From Mesorhizobium sp. YM1C-6-2 (GTDB lineage Bacteria > Pseudomonadota > Alphaproteobacteria > Rhizobiales > Rhizobiaceae), in assembly GCF_003666685.1 (NCBI RefSeq), contig NZ_RCIZ01000017.1, positions 1 to 57,396 on the forward strand: DNA of 57,396 nucleotides, given 5' to 3'. Under the pieces are notes generated by a model. It had not been told where the DNA came from, did not search any database, and saw only the letters and a list, made by a program, of their open reading frames with translations. Positions 8,108 through 17,574 of the stretch are shown here, piece by piece (the first letter of the stretch is position 1; the number at the start of each line of letters is the position of its first letter). The position numbers were made by a program, and so were the translations under genes.

Positions 8108-8843
8108 AGCTGCATCGCTTCAGGCGCGCGACGTCTCGCTGAAACCCGGCCGCGCAGCGATCGCCGAAACCATCCGCGCCGGCGAGATCGTTGGATTGGC
8201 GGGGCTCGACGGTCACGGGCAGGAGACTTTCCTGAAGGCGATGGCCGGGCTGGAGACGCCGGCGAGCGGTAAGATCATGCTCGGCGTGGAGGGTAACGGC
8301 CGCCCGATCACCAGCCTCGCCAAGGCGGCTTCCACCGGCATCGCCTATCTGCCGCGAGACCGCCGTTCGACAGGCATATTCCCGACCCAGTCGATCCTCG
8401 ACAATTTCGCTATCTCGACGGTCGGTCGCGACATGCGATTCGGCCTAATCAGCAAGGCCGAGCGCCGCAAGCGCTACGAAACCTACCGTGAAAAGCTGTC
8501 GATAGTGGCTCCGCATCCGAACGCGCCGATCACGGCGCTTTCGGGAGGCAACCAGCAGAAGGTGCTGCTTGCGCGGGCACTCGCGCTGGAGCCGAAATTC
8601 CTGCTGCTCAACGATCCGACGCGCGGTGTCGACGTGGCGACAAGGCATGTGCTGTACGATGTGTTCCGAGGTCTCGCAGCGGACGGCATGGCGCTGGTCA
8701 TCCTGTCCAGCGAGATCGAGGAGATCCTGGTGCTCTGCCATCGTGTCCTCGTGTTCCGCGAGCACGAGGTCGCCGCGCGGTTTTCGGGCGAAGGCATGAC
8801 CACGGACGCGGTGATCGCCGGCATGTTCGGGAGGGCGGCGTGA
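8100..8843 (+). CDS. sugar ABC transporter ATPase, RbsA C-terminal half
   Basis: The 247-residue product matches the second nucleotide-binding domain of RbsA. As usual for that domain, Walker A is degenerate (GLDGHGQET, 35-43, no lysine), while the signature LSGGN (147-151) is intact. Walker B reads LLLND rather than LLLDE, so hydrolysis at this site may be weak. The PTRGVDV block follows. The ATG lies inside the end of the first-half gene. The pair must assemble as a heterodimer to replace the usual fused ATPase. Confidence 0.88.
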   Translation: MAEAASLQARDVSLKPGRAAIAETIRAGEIVGLAGLDGHGQETFLKAMAGLETPASGKIMLGVEGNGRPITSLAKAASTGIAYLPRDRRSTGIFPTQSILDNFAISTVGRDMRFGLISKAERRKRYETYREKLSIVAPHPNAPITALSGGNQQKVLLARALALEPKFLLLNDPTRGVDVATRHVLYDVFRGLAADGMALVILSSEIEEILVLCHRVLVFREHEVAARFSGEGMTTDAVIAGMFGRAA

Positions 8844-9799
8844 ACCCGGTCATTCGTTCGCTCGGCGAGTTCGTGCGCGGTGCCGGTTTTGCGCTGGTGC
8901 TGCTCGTGGTACTGCTTGCGGTCAATCTCATGCTCAATCCCGCTCGCTTCCATCCGGCAGCATGGGGGACGCTGATCGGCTTGGCTGCACCGCTGATCGG
9001 CGCGGCGGTCGCCTCGGCTCCCGTCATCCTCGCCGGGCGCGGCGGCATCGATATCTCGGTCGGACCGCTGATGGGTTTCGTCAACGCGATCGTCATCCAG
9101 GCACTGTTCCTGCAAGCCGGAATCTCGTCGCCGCTGGTTCTCGTGCCGGCTGCCCTTCTGATCGGCGCCGTGGTCGGCGCGGCCAACGGCTTCATGGCGA
9201 CCGTTCTGCGCATCCAGCCGATCGTCGCGACGCTCGGAACCTACCTCATTCTCGCCGGCGTCACGCTCACGATCCTTCCAGCACCTGTCGGGCCTGCCCC
9301 AGCCTGGCTGAAGGCGATGGCGGGGCCGTACTCCATCCTTCCGCTGGGCGCGATCTTCCTGCTCTGGTGGCTGGTCAGGCGAACGCCGTACTATGACCAG
9401 TTGATGGCCGTCGGCAGCGACGACCGCGCCGCCTACACGGCTGGCGTGCCGGTGACCAAGGTGCGTTTCATCGCCTATGTGATGACCGGCGTTCTCGCCG
9501 GCATTGCAGGTCTTATGCTCACCGCGCTGATCGGCTCGGCCGATCCCAACATCGGCCCGACCTATACGCTGATCGCTATCGCGGCCGTATCGCTCGGTGG
9601 CGTCAGCCTTGCCGGCGGCAAGGGTGGGCTCGTCGGCGCGGCGATCGGCGCGATCGCCATCTTCCTGCTGCAGAGCCTGCTCACCGCCTTCAACGTTTCG
9701 ACCTACGTCCTGCAGGTCGCCTACGGCGCTATACTGGTCGCCGCCGTCGTCCTGACCGCGTTGCAGGACAGGCACGCCCTTCGTGGAGTATCGCGATGA
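8840..9799 (+). CDS. sugar ABC transporter permease (RbsC family)
   Basis: The GTG start overlaps the preceding stop (GTGA). The 319-residue product is a BPD_transp_2 permease with about eight to ten membrane segments; the GRGGIDISVGPLMGFVNAIV block and NGFMATVLRIQPIVATLGTY are hallmarks of ribose-type permeases. The EAA-like coupling region is replaced by VGSDDRAAYTAGVPVTKVRF, as expected for this class. It forms the channel with the next gene, ATGA-coupled to it. Confidence 0.9.
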   Translation: MNPVIRSLGEFVRGAGFALVLLVVLLAVNLMLNPARFHPAAWGTLIGLAAPLIGAAVASAPVILAGRGGIDISVGPLMGFVNAIVIQALFLQAGISSPLVLVPAALLIGAVVGAANGFMATVLRIQPIVATLGTYLILAGVTLTILPAPVGPAPAWLKAMAGPYSILPLGAIFLLWWLVRRTPYYDQLMAVGSDDRAAYTAGVPVTKVRFIAYVMTGVLAGIAGLMLTALIGSADPNIGPTYTLIAIAAVSLGGVSLAGGKGGLVGAAIGAIAIFLLQSLLTAFNVSTYVLQVAYGAILVAAVVLTALQDRHALRGVSR

Positions 9800-10767
9800 A
9801 CGCGCTTCGAAGCTGGCTCGCGACGACCAACGGCCGCATCGCCGCGGCATTTCTTGTCGCGCTTCTCCTTCATCTCATCGGCACGACGCTGATCCCCGGA
9901 TATTCGTCCCCCTTCGCGATCCGCGCGATCCTCGTGCTGGCTGCGCTGCTTGCCGTCGCGTCGGTAGGGCAGACGCTGACCGTCATCATCGGCGGTATCG
10001 ACCTGTCGATCCCCTTCGTCATCGGCTTCGCCAATGTGGTCGCGGCCCAGCTCTATGGGCAAGGCTGGAACTTCGTCCTGGTCTGCACACTGGTTGGGTT
10101 GCTCGCCATTGTCATCGGCGGGCTGAACGGCCTGATCTCGCGCGGGCTCAACATCCACCCGCTGATCGTCACGCTCGGTGTCGGCATGATCGTCCAGGGG
10201 CTCGTGCTGCTTTGGACAAAAGGATTCCCGTCCGGCTCGGCCCCGCCGGCAGTATCGGCCTTCGTCTCCATCGGCGGTTCGGTCGGTCCGCTGCCGGTTC
10301 CGTGGCTGGTGCCTTCCGTCGCCGTTATGACGGCGCTGATCGTGCTGGTGCTTGCGCGCACGCCCTATGGCCGCCGTCTCTACGCACTGGGTAGCAATCC
10401 GGGCGCTGCGCCATTGGCCCTCATCGATCCGCTGAAGATGTGGGTTGTCACCTACGCGGCGAGCGCGTTCTTCGCTGCCGTGGCAGGCGTCCTGCTGCTC
10501 GGCTTCACCGGCTCCGCGTATGGCGATGTCGGTCAGCCCTACCTTTTCCAGACCATCGCCGCGGTCGTGGTTGGCGGCGCGGCGCTCGTCGGCGGGCGTG
10601 GCAGCTACCTCGGCACCATCGCCGGGGTGCTGGTGCTGACCGAGATCAACACGCTGCTGATCGGCCTCGGCTTCAAGCCGGCGGCGGTGCAGGCCGCGCT
10701 CGGTCTCATCATTGTTGTGCTTGTGTCGCTCTACGGCCGCGAGCGCCACGTCAGTCAGACCATCTGA
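9796..10767 (+). CDS. sugar ABC transporter permease (RbsC family)
   Basis: The 323-residue product is the second BPD_transp_2 permease. It keeps GGIDLSIPFVIGFANVVAAQ and NGLISRGLNIHPLIVTLGVG, and the coupling segment YALGSNPGAAPLALIDPL. It overlaps the first permease by ATGA. Two different permeases suggest a heterodimeric channel matching the two separate ATPase halves. It is the last gene of operon 1, with 17 bp to the convergent end of the IclR gene and no strong hairpin between them. Confidence 0.9.
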   Translation: MNALRSWLATTNGRIAAAFLVALLLHLIGTTLIPGYSSPFAIRAILVLAALLAVASVGQTLTVIIGGIDLSIPFVIGFANVVAAQLYGQGWNFVLVCTLVGLLAIVIGGLNGLISRGLNIHPLIVTLGVGMIVQGLVLLWTKGFPSGSAPPAVSAFVSIGGSVGPLPVPWLVPSVAVMTALIVLVLARTPYGRRLYALGSNPGAAPLALIDPLKMWVVTYAASAFFAAVAGVLLLGFTGSAYGDVGQPYLFQTIAAVVVGGAALVGGRGSYLGTIAGVLVLTEINTLLIGLGFKPAAVQAALGLIIVVLVSLYGRERHVSQTI

Positions 10768-10784
10768 CGCGGGTCGCCGCTCCC

Positions 10785-11582
10785 TCAGCGCGTCTGCTTG
10801 ACGTCCGAGCCGGCCAGCTGCGAGAGCTTTTCCGCGGTGCCGAGCAGCAGTTCGATCGTGCGCGTGATGTCAGGCGCGTCGGGCGCGTTGACCAAGGTGA
10901 TATACGGCACGGTCACCGCTGCAATCGCCTGCCCGTCTGCTCCAAGCACCGGCGCCGACAGGTTGTAGACGCCCGCTGTCTGCAAACTTGACATCATCTC
11001 GAAGCCGCGCTCACGGACTTGGTCGAGCCGCGCGAAGAAGTCGGCCGGCGTCCGGGGAGCCTCTCCACTGTGCGCCTGTTCGGCGATCATCATCTCGCGT
11101 TCGGCCTGCGGGCGGAACGCAAGCAGCACATGGCCCGAGCCGGTATCGAACAGGCTGATATGCGAGCCGACGCGGATCGAGATGCCCCAGTAGCCTGGCG
11201 CCTCCTGCTGCGCGATCACCACTGCCGAGCCGCGGTCGAAGACGACCAACTGGTTGGCTTGCAGCGACTTCTCCGCCAGTTCGCGCATCAACGGCGTGGC
11301 ATAGGAAACGAGGCGACGCACGGGCTGGTGAAGTTGTGCAAGTCCGAAGAGTTTCAGCGTCAGTGAATATCGATCCCCTTCCAGGCGGGTCACATAACCA
11401 CGCCGAACCAGGCGGTCGAGCATTCGGTAGAACTCGTTCGGGCTGCGTTGGAGGCGCTTGGCGATCTCGGCCTGACTCAGGCCGCCGTCGACCCCCGCCA
11501 GCAGCTCCAATATGTCCAACCCCTTGTCCAGTGCGGGGGCACGGTAGCGATCCACCTCGGATTCAGTATCAGTCTCCCCCAA
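10785..11582 (-). CDS. IclR-family transcriptional regulator
   Basis: The 265-residue product has the IclR layout: winged HTH at about residues 13-75 (ALDKGLDILELLAG, SQAEIAKRL, NEFYRMLDRLVRRGYV) and a C-terminal effector domain with SLFDTGSGHVLLAF. I place the start at TTG 11580-11582 because GGGGAGGA lies upstream and the length then matches the family; longer ATG frames add 52 junk-like residues. It is divergent from operon 2 and convergent with operon 1. The 18-mer upstream of both operons is the likely operator, with a sugar-derived acid as a possible effector. Confidence 0.9.
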   Translation of the reverse strand: MGETDTESEVDRYRAPALDKGLDILELLAGVDGGLSQAEIAKRLQRSPNEFYRMLDRLVRRGYVTRLEGDRYSLTLKLFGLAQLHQPVRRLVSYATPLMRELAEKSLQANQLVVFDRGSAVVIAQQEAPGYWGISIRVGSHISLFDTGSGHVLLAFRPQAEREMMIAEQAHSGEAPRTPADFFARLDQVRERGFEMMSSLQTAGVYNLSAPVLGADGQAIAAVTVPYITLVNAPDAPDITRTIELLLGTAEKLSQLAGSDVKQTR

Positions 11583-11665
11583 AAAATCCTCCCCTATGAA
11601 TGTTGCTCTGCATATACGCATGAAGCGGGCGGGATTGGAAGCGTCAGGGGGTATATTTACCGCGC

Positions 11666-11695
11666 TTGACTGAAGGATGAAAATACGATTTACAA
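11666..11695 (+). promoter_or_regulatory. operon 2 promoter with candidate IclR operator
   Basis: TTGACT at 11666-11671 and TTTACA at 11689-11694 are separated by 17 bp and could form a sigma-70 promoter. The 18-mer TGAAAATACGATTTACAA (11678-11695) overlaps the spacer and -10 element and differs at only two positions from the copy at 3119-3136. Binding there would block polymerase, consistent with repression by the adjacent IclR regulator. Confidence 0.6.
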
Positions 11696-11764
11696 ATGAA
11701 TGACGCGCAAAGTGGCGCGGGCAAAGGCCGTGGCGCAAGGGCTACGGCGTTAGGGAGGTCACTC

Positions 11765-13084
11765 ATGAACGGATTGCGGTCCGGCGTTTGCGCCGGTGCC
11801 TTGCTCGTGGCATTGGGAGCAGGTTCTGCCTTCGCCCAGGAGCTGCCCGGCAAGTTCGACGGCGTCACCATCGACGCCAAGCTGATCGGCGGCCAGCAGT
11901 ATGAGGCGCTCTACGCGCGCATCCCGGAATGGGAAGCAGCGACCGGCGCCAAGGTCAACGTCATCTCCAAGAAGAACCATTTCGATCTCGACAAGGAGAT
12001 CAAGTCGGACATCGCCTCGAACAGCATTACTTGGTGCGTCGCGTCGAACCACTCGTCCTTCGCGCCGCAATATCCGGGCATCTACACCGATCTTGCCGCG
12101 CTGCTGCCGAAGTCCGAGCTGGACGCCTTCGTGCAGAGCACGATTGCCGCCTCGACCCTCGACGGCAAGCTGGCGATGTTGCCGCGCGCCCAGTTCGACG
12201 TTTCGGCGCTCTACTACCAGAAGAGCCTCTACGAGGACGAAGCCAAGAAGGCCGCCTACAAGGAAAAGACCGGCAACGATCTCGTTCCGCCGGATACCTG
12301 GGAAGAACTGGCCAAGCAGGCGGAGTTCTTCGCCTCGCCGCCGGACTTCTACGGCACCCAGTTCGCCGGCAAGGAAGAGGCGATCAATGGCCGCTTCTAC
12401 GAGATGCTGGTCGCCGAGGGCGGCGAATATCTCGACGCTGACGGCAAGCCTGCCTTCAACTCCGAGGCTGGTGTTCGCGCGCTCGACTGGTTCGTCAACC
12501 TCTACAAGGCAAAGGCGGTTCCGGCCGGCACCACCAACTACCTGTGGGACGATCTCGGCCAGGGCTTTGCCTCAGGCACCGTGGCTCTCAACCTCGACTG
12601 GCCGGGCTGGGCCGGCTTCTTCAACGACCCCAAGGCCTCCAAGGTCGCTGGCAATGTCGGCGTGAAGGTTCAGCCCAAGGGTTCATCGGGCAAGCGCACC
12701 GGCTGGTCGGGCCATCACGGCTTCTCGGTCACCGAGAACTGCGCCAACAAGGAAGCCGCCGCTTCGCTCGTCTGGTTCCTCACCAACGAGGATAGCCAGA
12801 AGCTTGAATCGGCAGCCGGTCCACTGCCTACCCGCACGGCCGTCTGGGCGGCAAACATCGAGGCGGCCAAGGACGATCCGTACAAGGCCGAGGTGCTGGC
12901 AGCCTTCCAGGAAGCCGCTGAGAACGCTTTCGCGGTGCCGCAGACGGCTTCGTGGATCGAGATCTCCAACGCCGTCTATCCGGAGCTGCAGGCAGCCATC
13001 CTCGGCGACAAGACGAGCAAGCAGGCGCTTGACGACGCGGCGGCCAAGGCTACCGAAATCCTTCAGGACGCCGGCGAACTCTGA
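11765..13084 (+). CDS. MalE-type sugar ABC transporter substrate-binding protein
   Basis: The 439-residue product begins with a signal peptide (MNGLRSGVCAGALLVALGAG, cleavage after AFA-Q). It has the family 1 solute-binding architecture: FDLDKEIKSDIASNSITWCV, a mobile-lobe WEELAKQAEFFASP region, LNLDWPGWAGFFNDP and a HGFSVTENCANKEAAASLVW segment. ATG 11765 is chosen for the upstream AGGGAGG; the longer frame from 11696 lacks one and would bury the signal peptide. It serves the permeases at 13178 and 14076. Substrate is probably a mono- or oligosaccharide linked to the catabolic genes downstream. Confidence 0.9.
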   Translation: MNGLRSGVCAGALLVALGAGSAFAQELPGKFDGVTIDAKLIGGQQYEALYARIPEWEAATGAKVNVISKKNHFDLDKEIKSDIASNSITWCVASNHSSFAPQYPGIYTDLAALLPKSELDAFVQSTIAASTLDGKLAMLPRAQFDVSALYYQKSLYEDEAKKAAYKEKTGNDLVPPDTWEELAKQAEFFASPPDFYGTQFAGKEEAINGRFYEMLVAEGGEYLDADGKPAFNSEAGVRALDWFVNLYKAKAVPAGTTNYLWDDLGQGFASGTVALNLDWPGWAGFFNDPKASKVAGNVGVKVQPKGSSGKRTGWSGHHGFSVTENCANKEAAASLVWFLTNEDSQKLESAAGPLPTRTAVWAANIEAAKDDPYKAEVLAAFQEAAENAFAVPQTASWIEISNAVYPELQAAILGDKTSKQALDDAAAKATEILQDAGEL

Positions 13085-13094
13085 TCCGGCAATC

Positions 13095-13121
13095 GCGGCC
13101 GGGCGATGTTCGCCCGGCCGC
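13095..13121 (+). terminator. perfect 12-bp hairpin after the binding-protein gene
   Basis: The stem GCGGCCGGGCGA with loop TGT and its exact complement lies 10 bp after the stop. There is no T-run. It parallels the hairpin after the other binding-protein gene (7315-7340) and probably protects the upstream mRNA segment. Confidence 0.7.
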
Positions 13122-13177
13122 TGTCCGCTCCCGCCGACCAGTCGTCGGGGATGCTTTTCTTCATCTGCCTGGACGAC

Positions 13178-14074
13178 ATGAAAAACTGGAAGCCATCCGC
13201 ACCGACGCTTCTGCTGTTGCCGGCCATCATCGTTCTGGCTGCGGTCGTGATCGTCCCGCTGGCGCTTTCCCTCTATTCCAGCTTCACGCCGTTCCGGTTG
13301 ACCAAGCCCGAGACGTTCTACGTCTTCATCGGCTTCCGCAACTACCTCAACATCCTGACCGACCGTGACTTCTGGGTTGCATTCGGCCGCACGGTGCTGT
13401 TGCTCACCGTCGCGCTCAATCTCGAGATGATGCTCGGCCTCGGCCTTGCCATGCTGGTCGAGAAGGCGACGCGCGGCCAGCGCCTGCTGCGCACGCTGAT
13501 GATGTTCCCGATGATGTTCTCGCCGATCCTCGTCGGCTTTCAGTTCAAATTCATGTTCAATGACAATATCGGTCTGGTGAACAACGCGCTGCAGTCGCTT
13601 GGCCTCACTGACCAAGCGATCCCGTGGCTGATCGAAGGGCACCTCGCTTTCATCGCCATCACGGTCGCCGAAGTCTGGTCGTCGACCTCGGTCTTCGCGA
13701 TCCTGATCCTTGCCGGTCTGCTCGCCATGCCGAAGGAGCCGATCGAAGCGGCCCGCGTCGACGGCTGTACGCCCTGGCAGACCTTCCGCTATGTCACGCT
13801 GCCCTTCGTCATGCCCTTCGCCTACATCGCCATGACGATCCGCTCGCTCGATGTCGCGCGCGCCTATGACATCGTGAAGATCATGACCGATGGCGGCCCC
13901 GCAGGCCGCACCGAACTCCTATGGACGCTTGTCGGCCGCACCGCTTACAGCGACGCCCGCATGGGCCTTGCCAACGCGATGGCCTATTTCTCCATCCTGC
14001 TGTCGATCCTTTTCACCGTCTATTTCTTCCGCAAGCTCGCTGCGGCGCGCAACCAGATCGGCGCGGAGTGGTAG
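13178..14074 (+). CDS. sugar ABC transporter permease (MalF family)
   Basis: The 298-residue product (from ATG 13178) is a MalF/UgpA-type permease with six membrane segments and the EAA loop EAARVDGCTPWQTFRYVTLP near residue 190-210, which docks to the ATPase. The open frame reaches back to 13106, but that start lies inside the hairpin at 13095-13121, so I prefer MKNWKPSAPTLLLLPAI. The ribosome site is weak in either case. It pairs with the permease at 14076, two bases downstream. Confidence 0.88.
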   Translation: MKNWKPSAPTLLLLPAIIVLAAVVIVPLALSLYSSFTPFRLTKPETFYVFIGFRNYLNILTDRDFWVAFGRTVLLLTVALNLEMMLGLGLAMLVEKATRGQRLLRTLMMFPMMFSPILVGFQFKFMFNDNIGLVNNALQSLGLTDQAIPWLIEGHLAFIAITVAEVWSSTSVFAILILAGLLAMPKEPIEAARVDGCTPWQTFRYVTLPFVMPFAYIAMTIRSLDVARAYDIVKIMTDGGPAGRTELLWTLVGRTAYSDARMGLANAMAYFSILLSILFTVYFFRKLAAARNQIGAEW

Positions 14075-14075
14075 G

Positions 14076-14942
14076 ATGAACGAGAACGCTGCTGCCCGAC
14101 TGAAGAAGACGCTCCTGCGGGTCGCTTACTGGATCGGTCTTTTCTTGGCGATGCTGCTCATCTGCCTGCCGGGCTTGTGGATCGTGCTGTCGTCGTTCCG
14201 GCCGACAGTCGAGATCATGGCCAAGCCACCGGTCTGGATTCCGAATGAGTTGTCCTTCGACGCCTATGTCGCCATGTTCTCCGGCATCGGCAAGGGCGGC
14301 ATCCCGGTCATCGACTACTTTCGCAATTCAATCATCATCTCGGTGACCTCGACGGTCATTGCTATCGTGATCGGCATGGCCGGCGGTTACGCCTTTGCCC
14401 GCTTCCGCTTCCGCGGCAAGTCGGGCTGGTTCCTCGGGCTGATGCTGACGCGCACGATTCCCGGCATTGCGCTGTCGCTGCCGCTCTTCTTCATCTTCGC
14501 GCGGATCGGCATCATCGACACCCATTTTGGTCTGATCCTCGTCTATGTCGCGCTCAACATCCCCTTCACCATCTGGCTGATCGATGGTTTCTTCCGCCAG
14601 GTGCCGCGCGACCTCGCCGAAGCCGCACAGATCGACGGCTGCACGCGCTGGCAGGCGTTCTGGCAGGTCGAGTTCCCGCTCGCCGGCCCCGGCATCGCGT
14701 CCGCCGGCATCTTCGCCTTCCTCACCTGCTGGAACGAGTTCGCGCTCGCCTCCCAGCTGACGCGCTCGGTGAACTCCAAGACGCTGCCGGTCGGCCTGCT
14801 CGACTACACCGCCGAGTTTACCATCGACTGGCGCGGCATGTGCGCGCTCGCGGTCGTGATGATCATCCCCGCGCTGACGCTCACCTTCATCGTCCAGAAG
14901 CATCTCGTCGGCGGGCTGACCTCCGGCGCGGTGAAAGGATAA
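14076..14942 (+). CDS. sugar ABC transporter permease (MalG family)
   Basis: The 288-residue product is a MalG/UgpE-type permease with six membrane segments and the EAA loop EAAQIDGCTRWQAFWQVEFP. The start ATG 14076 lies directly behind the TAG of the first permease with AGTGGTAGG as the ribosome site; the longer frame overlaps the first permease and is not membrane-like. It ends three bases before the ATPase gene. Confidence 0.9.
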   Translation: MNENAAARLKKTLLRVAYWIGLFLAMLLICLPGLWIVLSSFRPTVEIMAKPPVWIPNELSFDAYVAMFSGIGKGGIPVIDYFRNSIIISVTSTVIAIVIGMAGGYAFARFRFRGKSGWFLGLMLTRTIPGIALSLPLFFIFARIGIIDTHFGLILVYVALNIPFTIWLIDGFFRQVPRDLAEAAQIDGCTRWQAFWQVEFPLAGPGIASAGIFAFLTCWNEFALASQLTRSVNSKTLPVGLLDYTAEFTIDWRGMCALAVVMIIPALTLTFIVQKHLVGGLTSGAVKG

Positions 14943-14945
14943 TCC

Positions 14946-16043
<1,098 letters not shown>

Positions 16044-16047
16044 CGCC

Positions 16048-17160
16048 ATGGCCAGAATCGAAAAAGTCGAACTCCGGATGGTTGACCTGAAACCCAAGGT
16101 CCTGCGCACGGACGCCATCCAGAGCTTCGTGTCGCAGGAGACGCCGATCGTCACCATCACGGATTCGGATGGCGCTGTCGGTACCGGCTATTCCTACACG
16201 ATAGGCACCGGCGGCTCGTCCGTCATGCGTCTGCTCGCCGACCATCTAGCGCCGCGCATCATCGGCGACGACGCCGACATGATCGAGGCGATCTGGCACA
16301 AGCTGGAATTCGCCACCCACGCCACGACCATCGGCGCGATCACGGCGATTGCGTTGGCGGCGATTGACACCGCGCTCTGGGACCTGCGCGCGAAAAAGCA
16401 GGGTCTGCCGCTCTGGAAGCTCGCCGGTGGCGCCAAGGAGAAAGCGCCGCTCTATACCACGGAGGGCGGCTGGCTTCACATCGAGCCGCAGGCGCTGGTG
16501 GATGATGCGCTGCAGGCCAAGGCAAAGGGCTTCCGCGGATCCAAGGTCAAGATCGGCAAGCCGACGGGCGCCGAGGACTTTGCGCGGCTGTCAGCTGTCC
16601 GCAAGGCGCTCGGCGACGACTACGAGATCATGACCGACTGCAATCAGGGTTTTGCCGTGGACGAGGCCATCCGCCGCGCCGCGCGCCTCAGGGAACTCGA
16701 CCTCGCCTGGATCGAGGAGCCGCTGCCGGCCGACGACATAGACGGTCATGTCAGGCTGTCGAACTCGACGCCGACGCCGATCGCGGTCGGCGAGTCGCTT
16801 TATTCCATCCGTCATTTCCGCGAATACATGCAGAAGGGCGGCTGCAACATCGTGCAGGTCGACGTCGGCCGCATCGGCGGCATCACGCCCTGGCTGAAGG
16901 TCGCGCACGCGGCCGAGGCGTTCGACATCCCGGTCTGTCCGCACTTCCTCATGGAACTGCATATCAGTTTGGTCTGCGCGGTGCAGAACGGCAAATACAT
17001 CGAATATATCCCCCAGCTCGATGATCTGACCGGCAAACGCATGAAGATCGCCGACGGCTACGGTTACGCGCCGAACGATCCCGGCATCGGCATTGATTGG
17101 GACTGGGACAAGGTGAAGAAGCTCTCGATCGCCGAATTCGACAGGACGATCACCGCCTAA
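16048..17160 (+). CDS. mandelate racemase/muconate lactonizing family dehydratase
   Basis: The 370-residue product belongs to the enolase superfamily, whose members abstract a proton alpha to a carboxylate using Mg2+. It shows the catalytic KxK motif (GSKVKIGK), metal ligands in TDCNQ, WIEEPLPADD and VGESLYS, and the second base in CPHFLMELH with a terminal YIEYIP. The KxK plus His pattern resembles sugar-acid dehydratases. The specific acid cannot be told from the sequence. It lies four bases after the ATPase gene, and a palindromic repeat follows it. Confidence 0.88.
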   Translation: MARIEKVELRMVDLKPKVLRTDAIQSFVSQETPIVTITDSDGAVGTGYSYTIGTGGSSVMRLLADHLAPRIIGDDADMIEAIWHKLEFATHATTIGAITAIALAAIDTALWDLRAKKQGLPLWKLAGGAKEKAPLYTTEGGWLHIEPQALVDDALQAKAKGFRGSKVKIGKPTGAEDFARLSAVRKALGDDYEIMTDCNQGFAVDEAIRRAARLRELDLAWIEEPLPADDIDGHVRLSNSTPTPIAVGESLYSIRHFREYMQKGGCNIVQVDVGRIGGITPWLKVAHAAEAFDIPVCPHFLMELHISLVCAVQNGKYIEYIPQLDDLTGKRMKIADGYGYAPNDPGIGIDWDWDKVKKLSIAEFDRTITA

Positions 17161-17220
17161 AAGCAATTCCAGGAAAAGTGTGCAGCGGTTTTCCGTTCGG
17201 AATTGCGCAAAAAACAAAGG
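17161..17220. repeat. Rhizobiales-type palindromic intergenic repeat
   Basis: Inverted arms GCAATTCC (17163-17170) and GGAATTGC (17199-17206) flank a second pair GGAAAA (17172-17177) and TTTTCC (17189-17194), forming an interrupted hairpin followed by an A-rich tail. I recognise near-identical units as frequent intergenic repeats in Mesorhizobium and relatives. Here it lies inside operon 2, between the dehydratase and mutarotase genes. Confidence 0.7.
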
Positions 17221-17229
17221 GAGGCAGGC

Positions 17230-17559
17230 ATGCAGCGCATGGGAAGCGTGCTTGGCATCGAGCCGGAGGCGATCACCGAGTACAAGCGCATCCACGCCGA
17301 CGTCTGGCCGGAGGTGCTGGCGATGATCGCGGCCTGCAACATCAGGAACTACACTATATTCCTGAAGGAGCCGGAGAACCTGCTTTTCGCCTATTTTGAA
17401 TATCACGGCGACGACTGGGCGGCCGATGCTGCGAAGATGGCGGCCGATCCGAAGACGCAGGAGTGGTGGTCGGTCTGCATGCCGATGCAGACGCCGCTGG
17501 CGACCCGCAAGAAAGGCGAATGGTGGGCCGAGATGGAAAGCGTGTTCCATGTGGACTGA
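17230..17559 (+). CDS. L-rhamnose mutarotase family protein
   Basis: The 109-residue product matches the RhaM/DUF718 family, which interconverts alpha and beta anomers of 6-deoxy sugars. Family features are EYKRIHADVWPEV with the catalytic His, NIRNYTIFL, FAYFEYHGDDW and the WW pair. ATG 17230 has AGGGAGG upstream and gives normal length. In this cluster the substrate could be L-fucose rather than L-rhamnose, since the pathway genes around it are fuconate-type. Confidence 0.9.
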   Translation: MQRMGSVLGIEPEAITEYKRIHADVWPEVLAMIAACNIRNYTIFLKEPENLLFAYFEYHGDDWAADAAKMAADPKTQEWWSVCMPMQTPLATRKKGEWWAEMESVFHVD

Positions 17560-17574
17560 GATTTTCGCGACGCG

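Noticed and set aside
8483-9850. 455-codon minus-strand open frame opposite ATPase and permease genes
   Set aside because: Shadow of conserved transporter genes with an Arg/Asp-rich, repeat-like composition.
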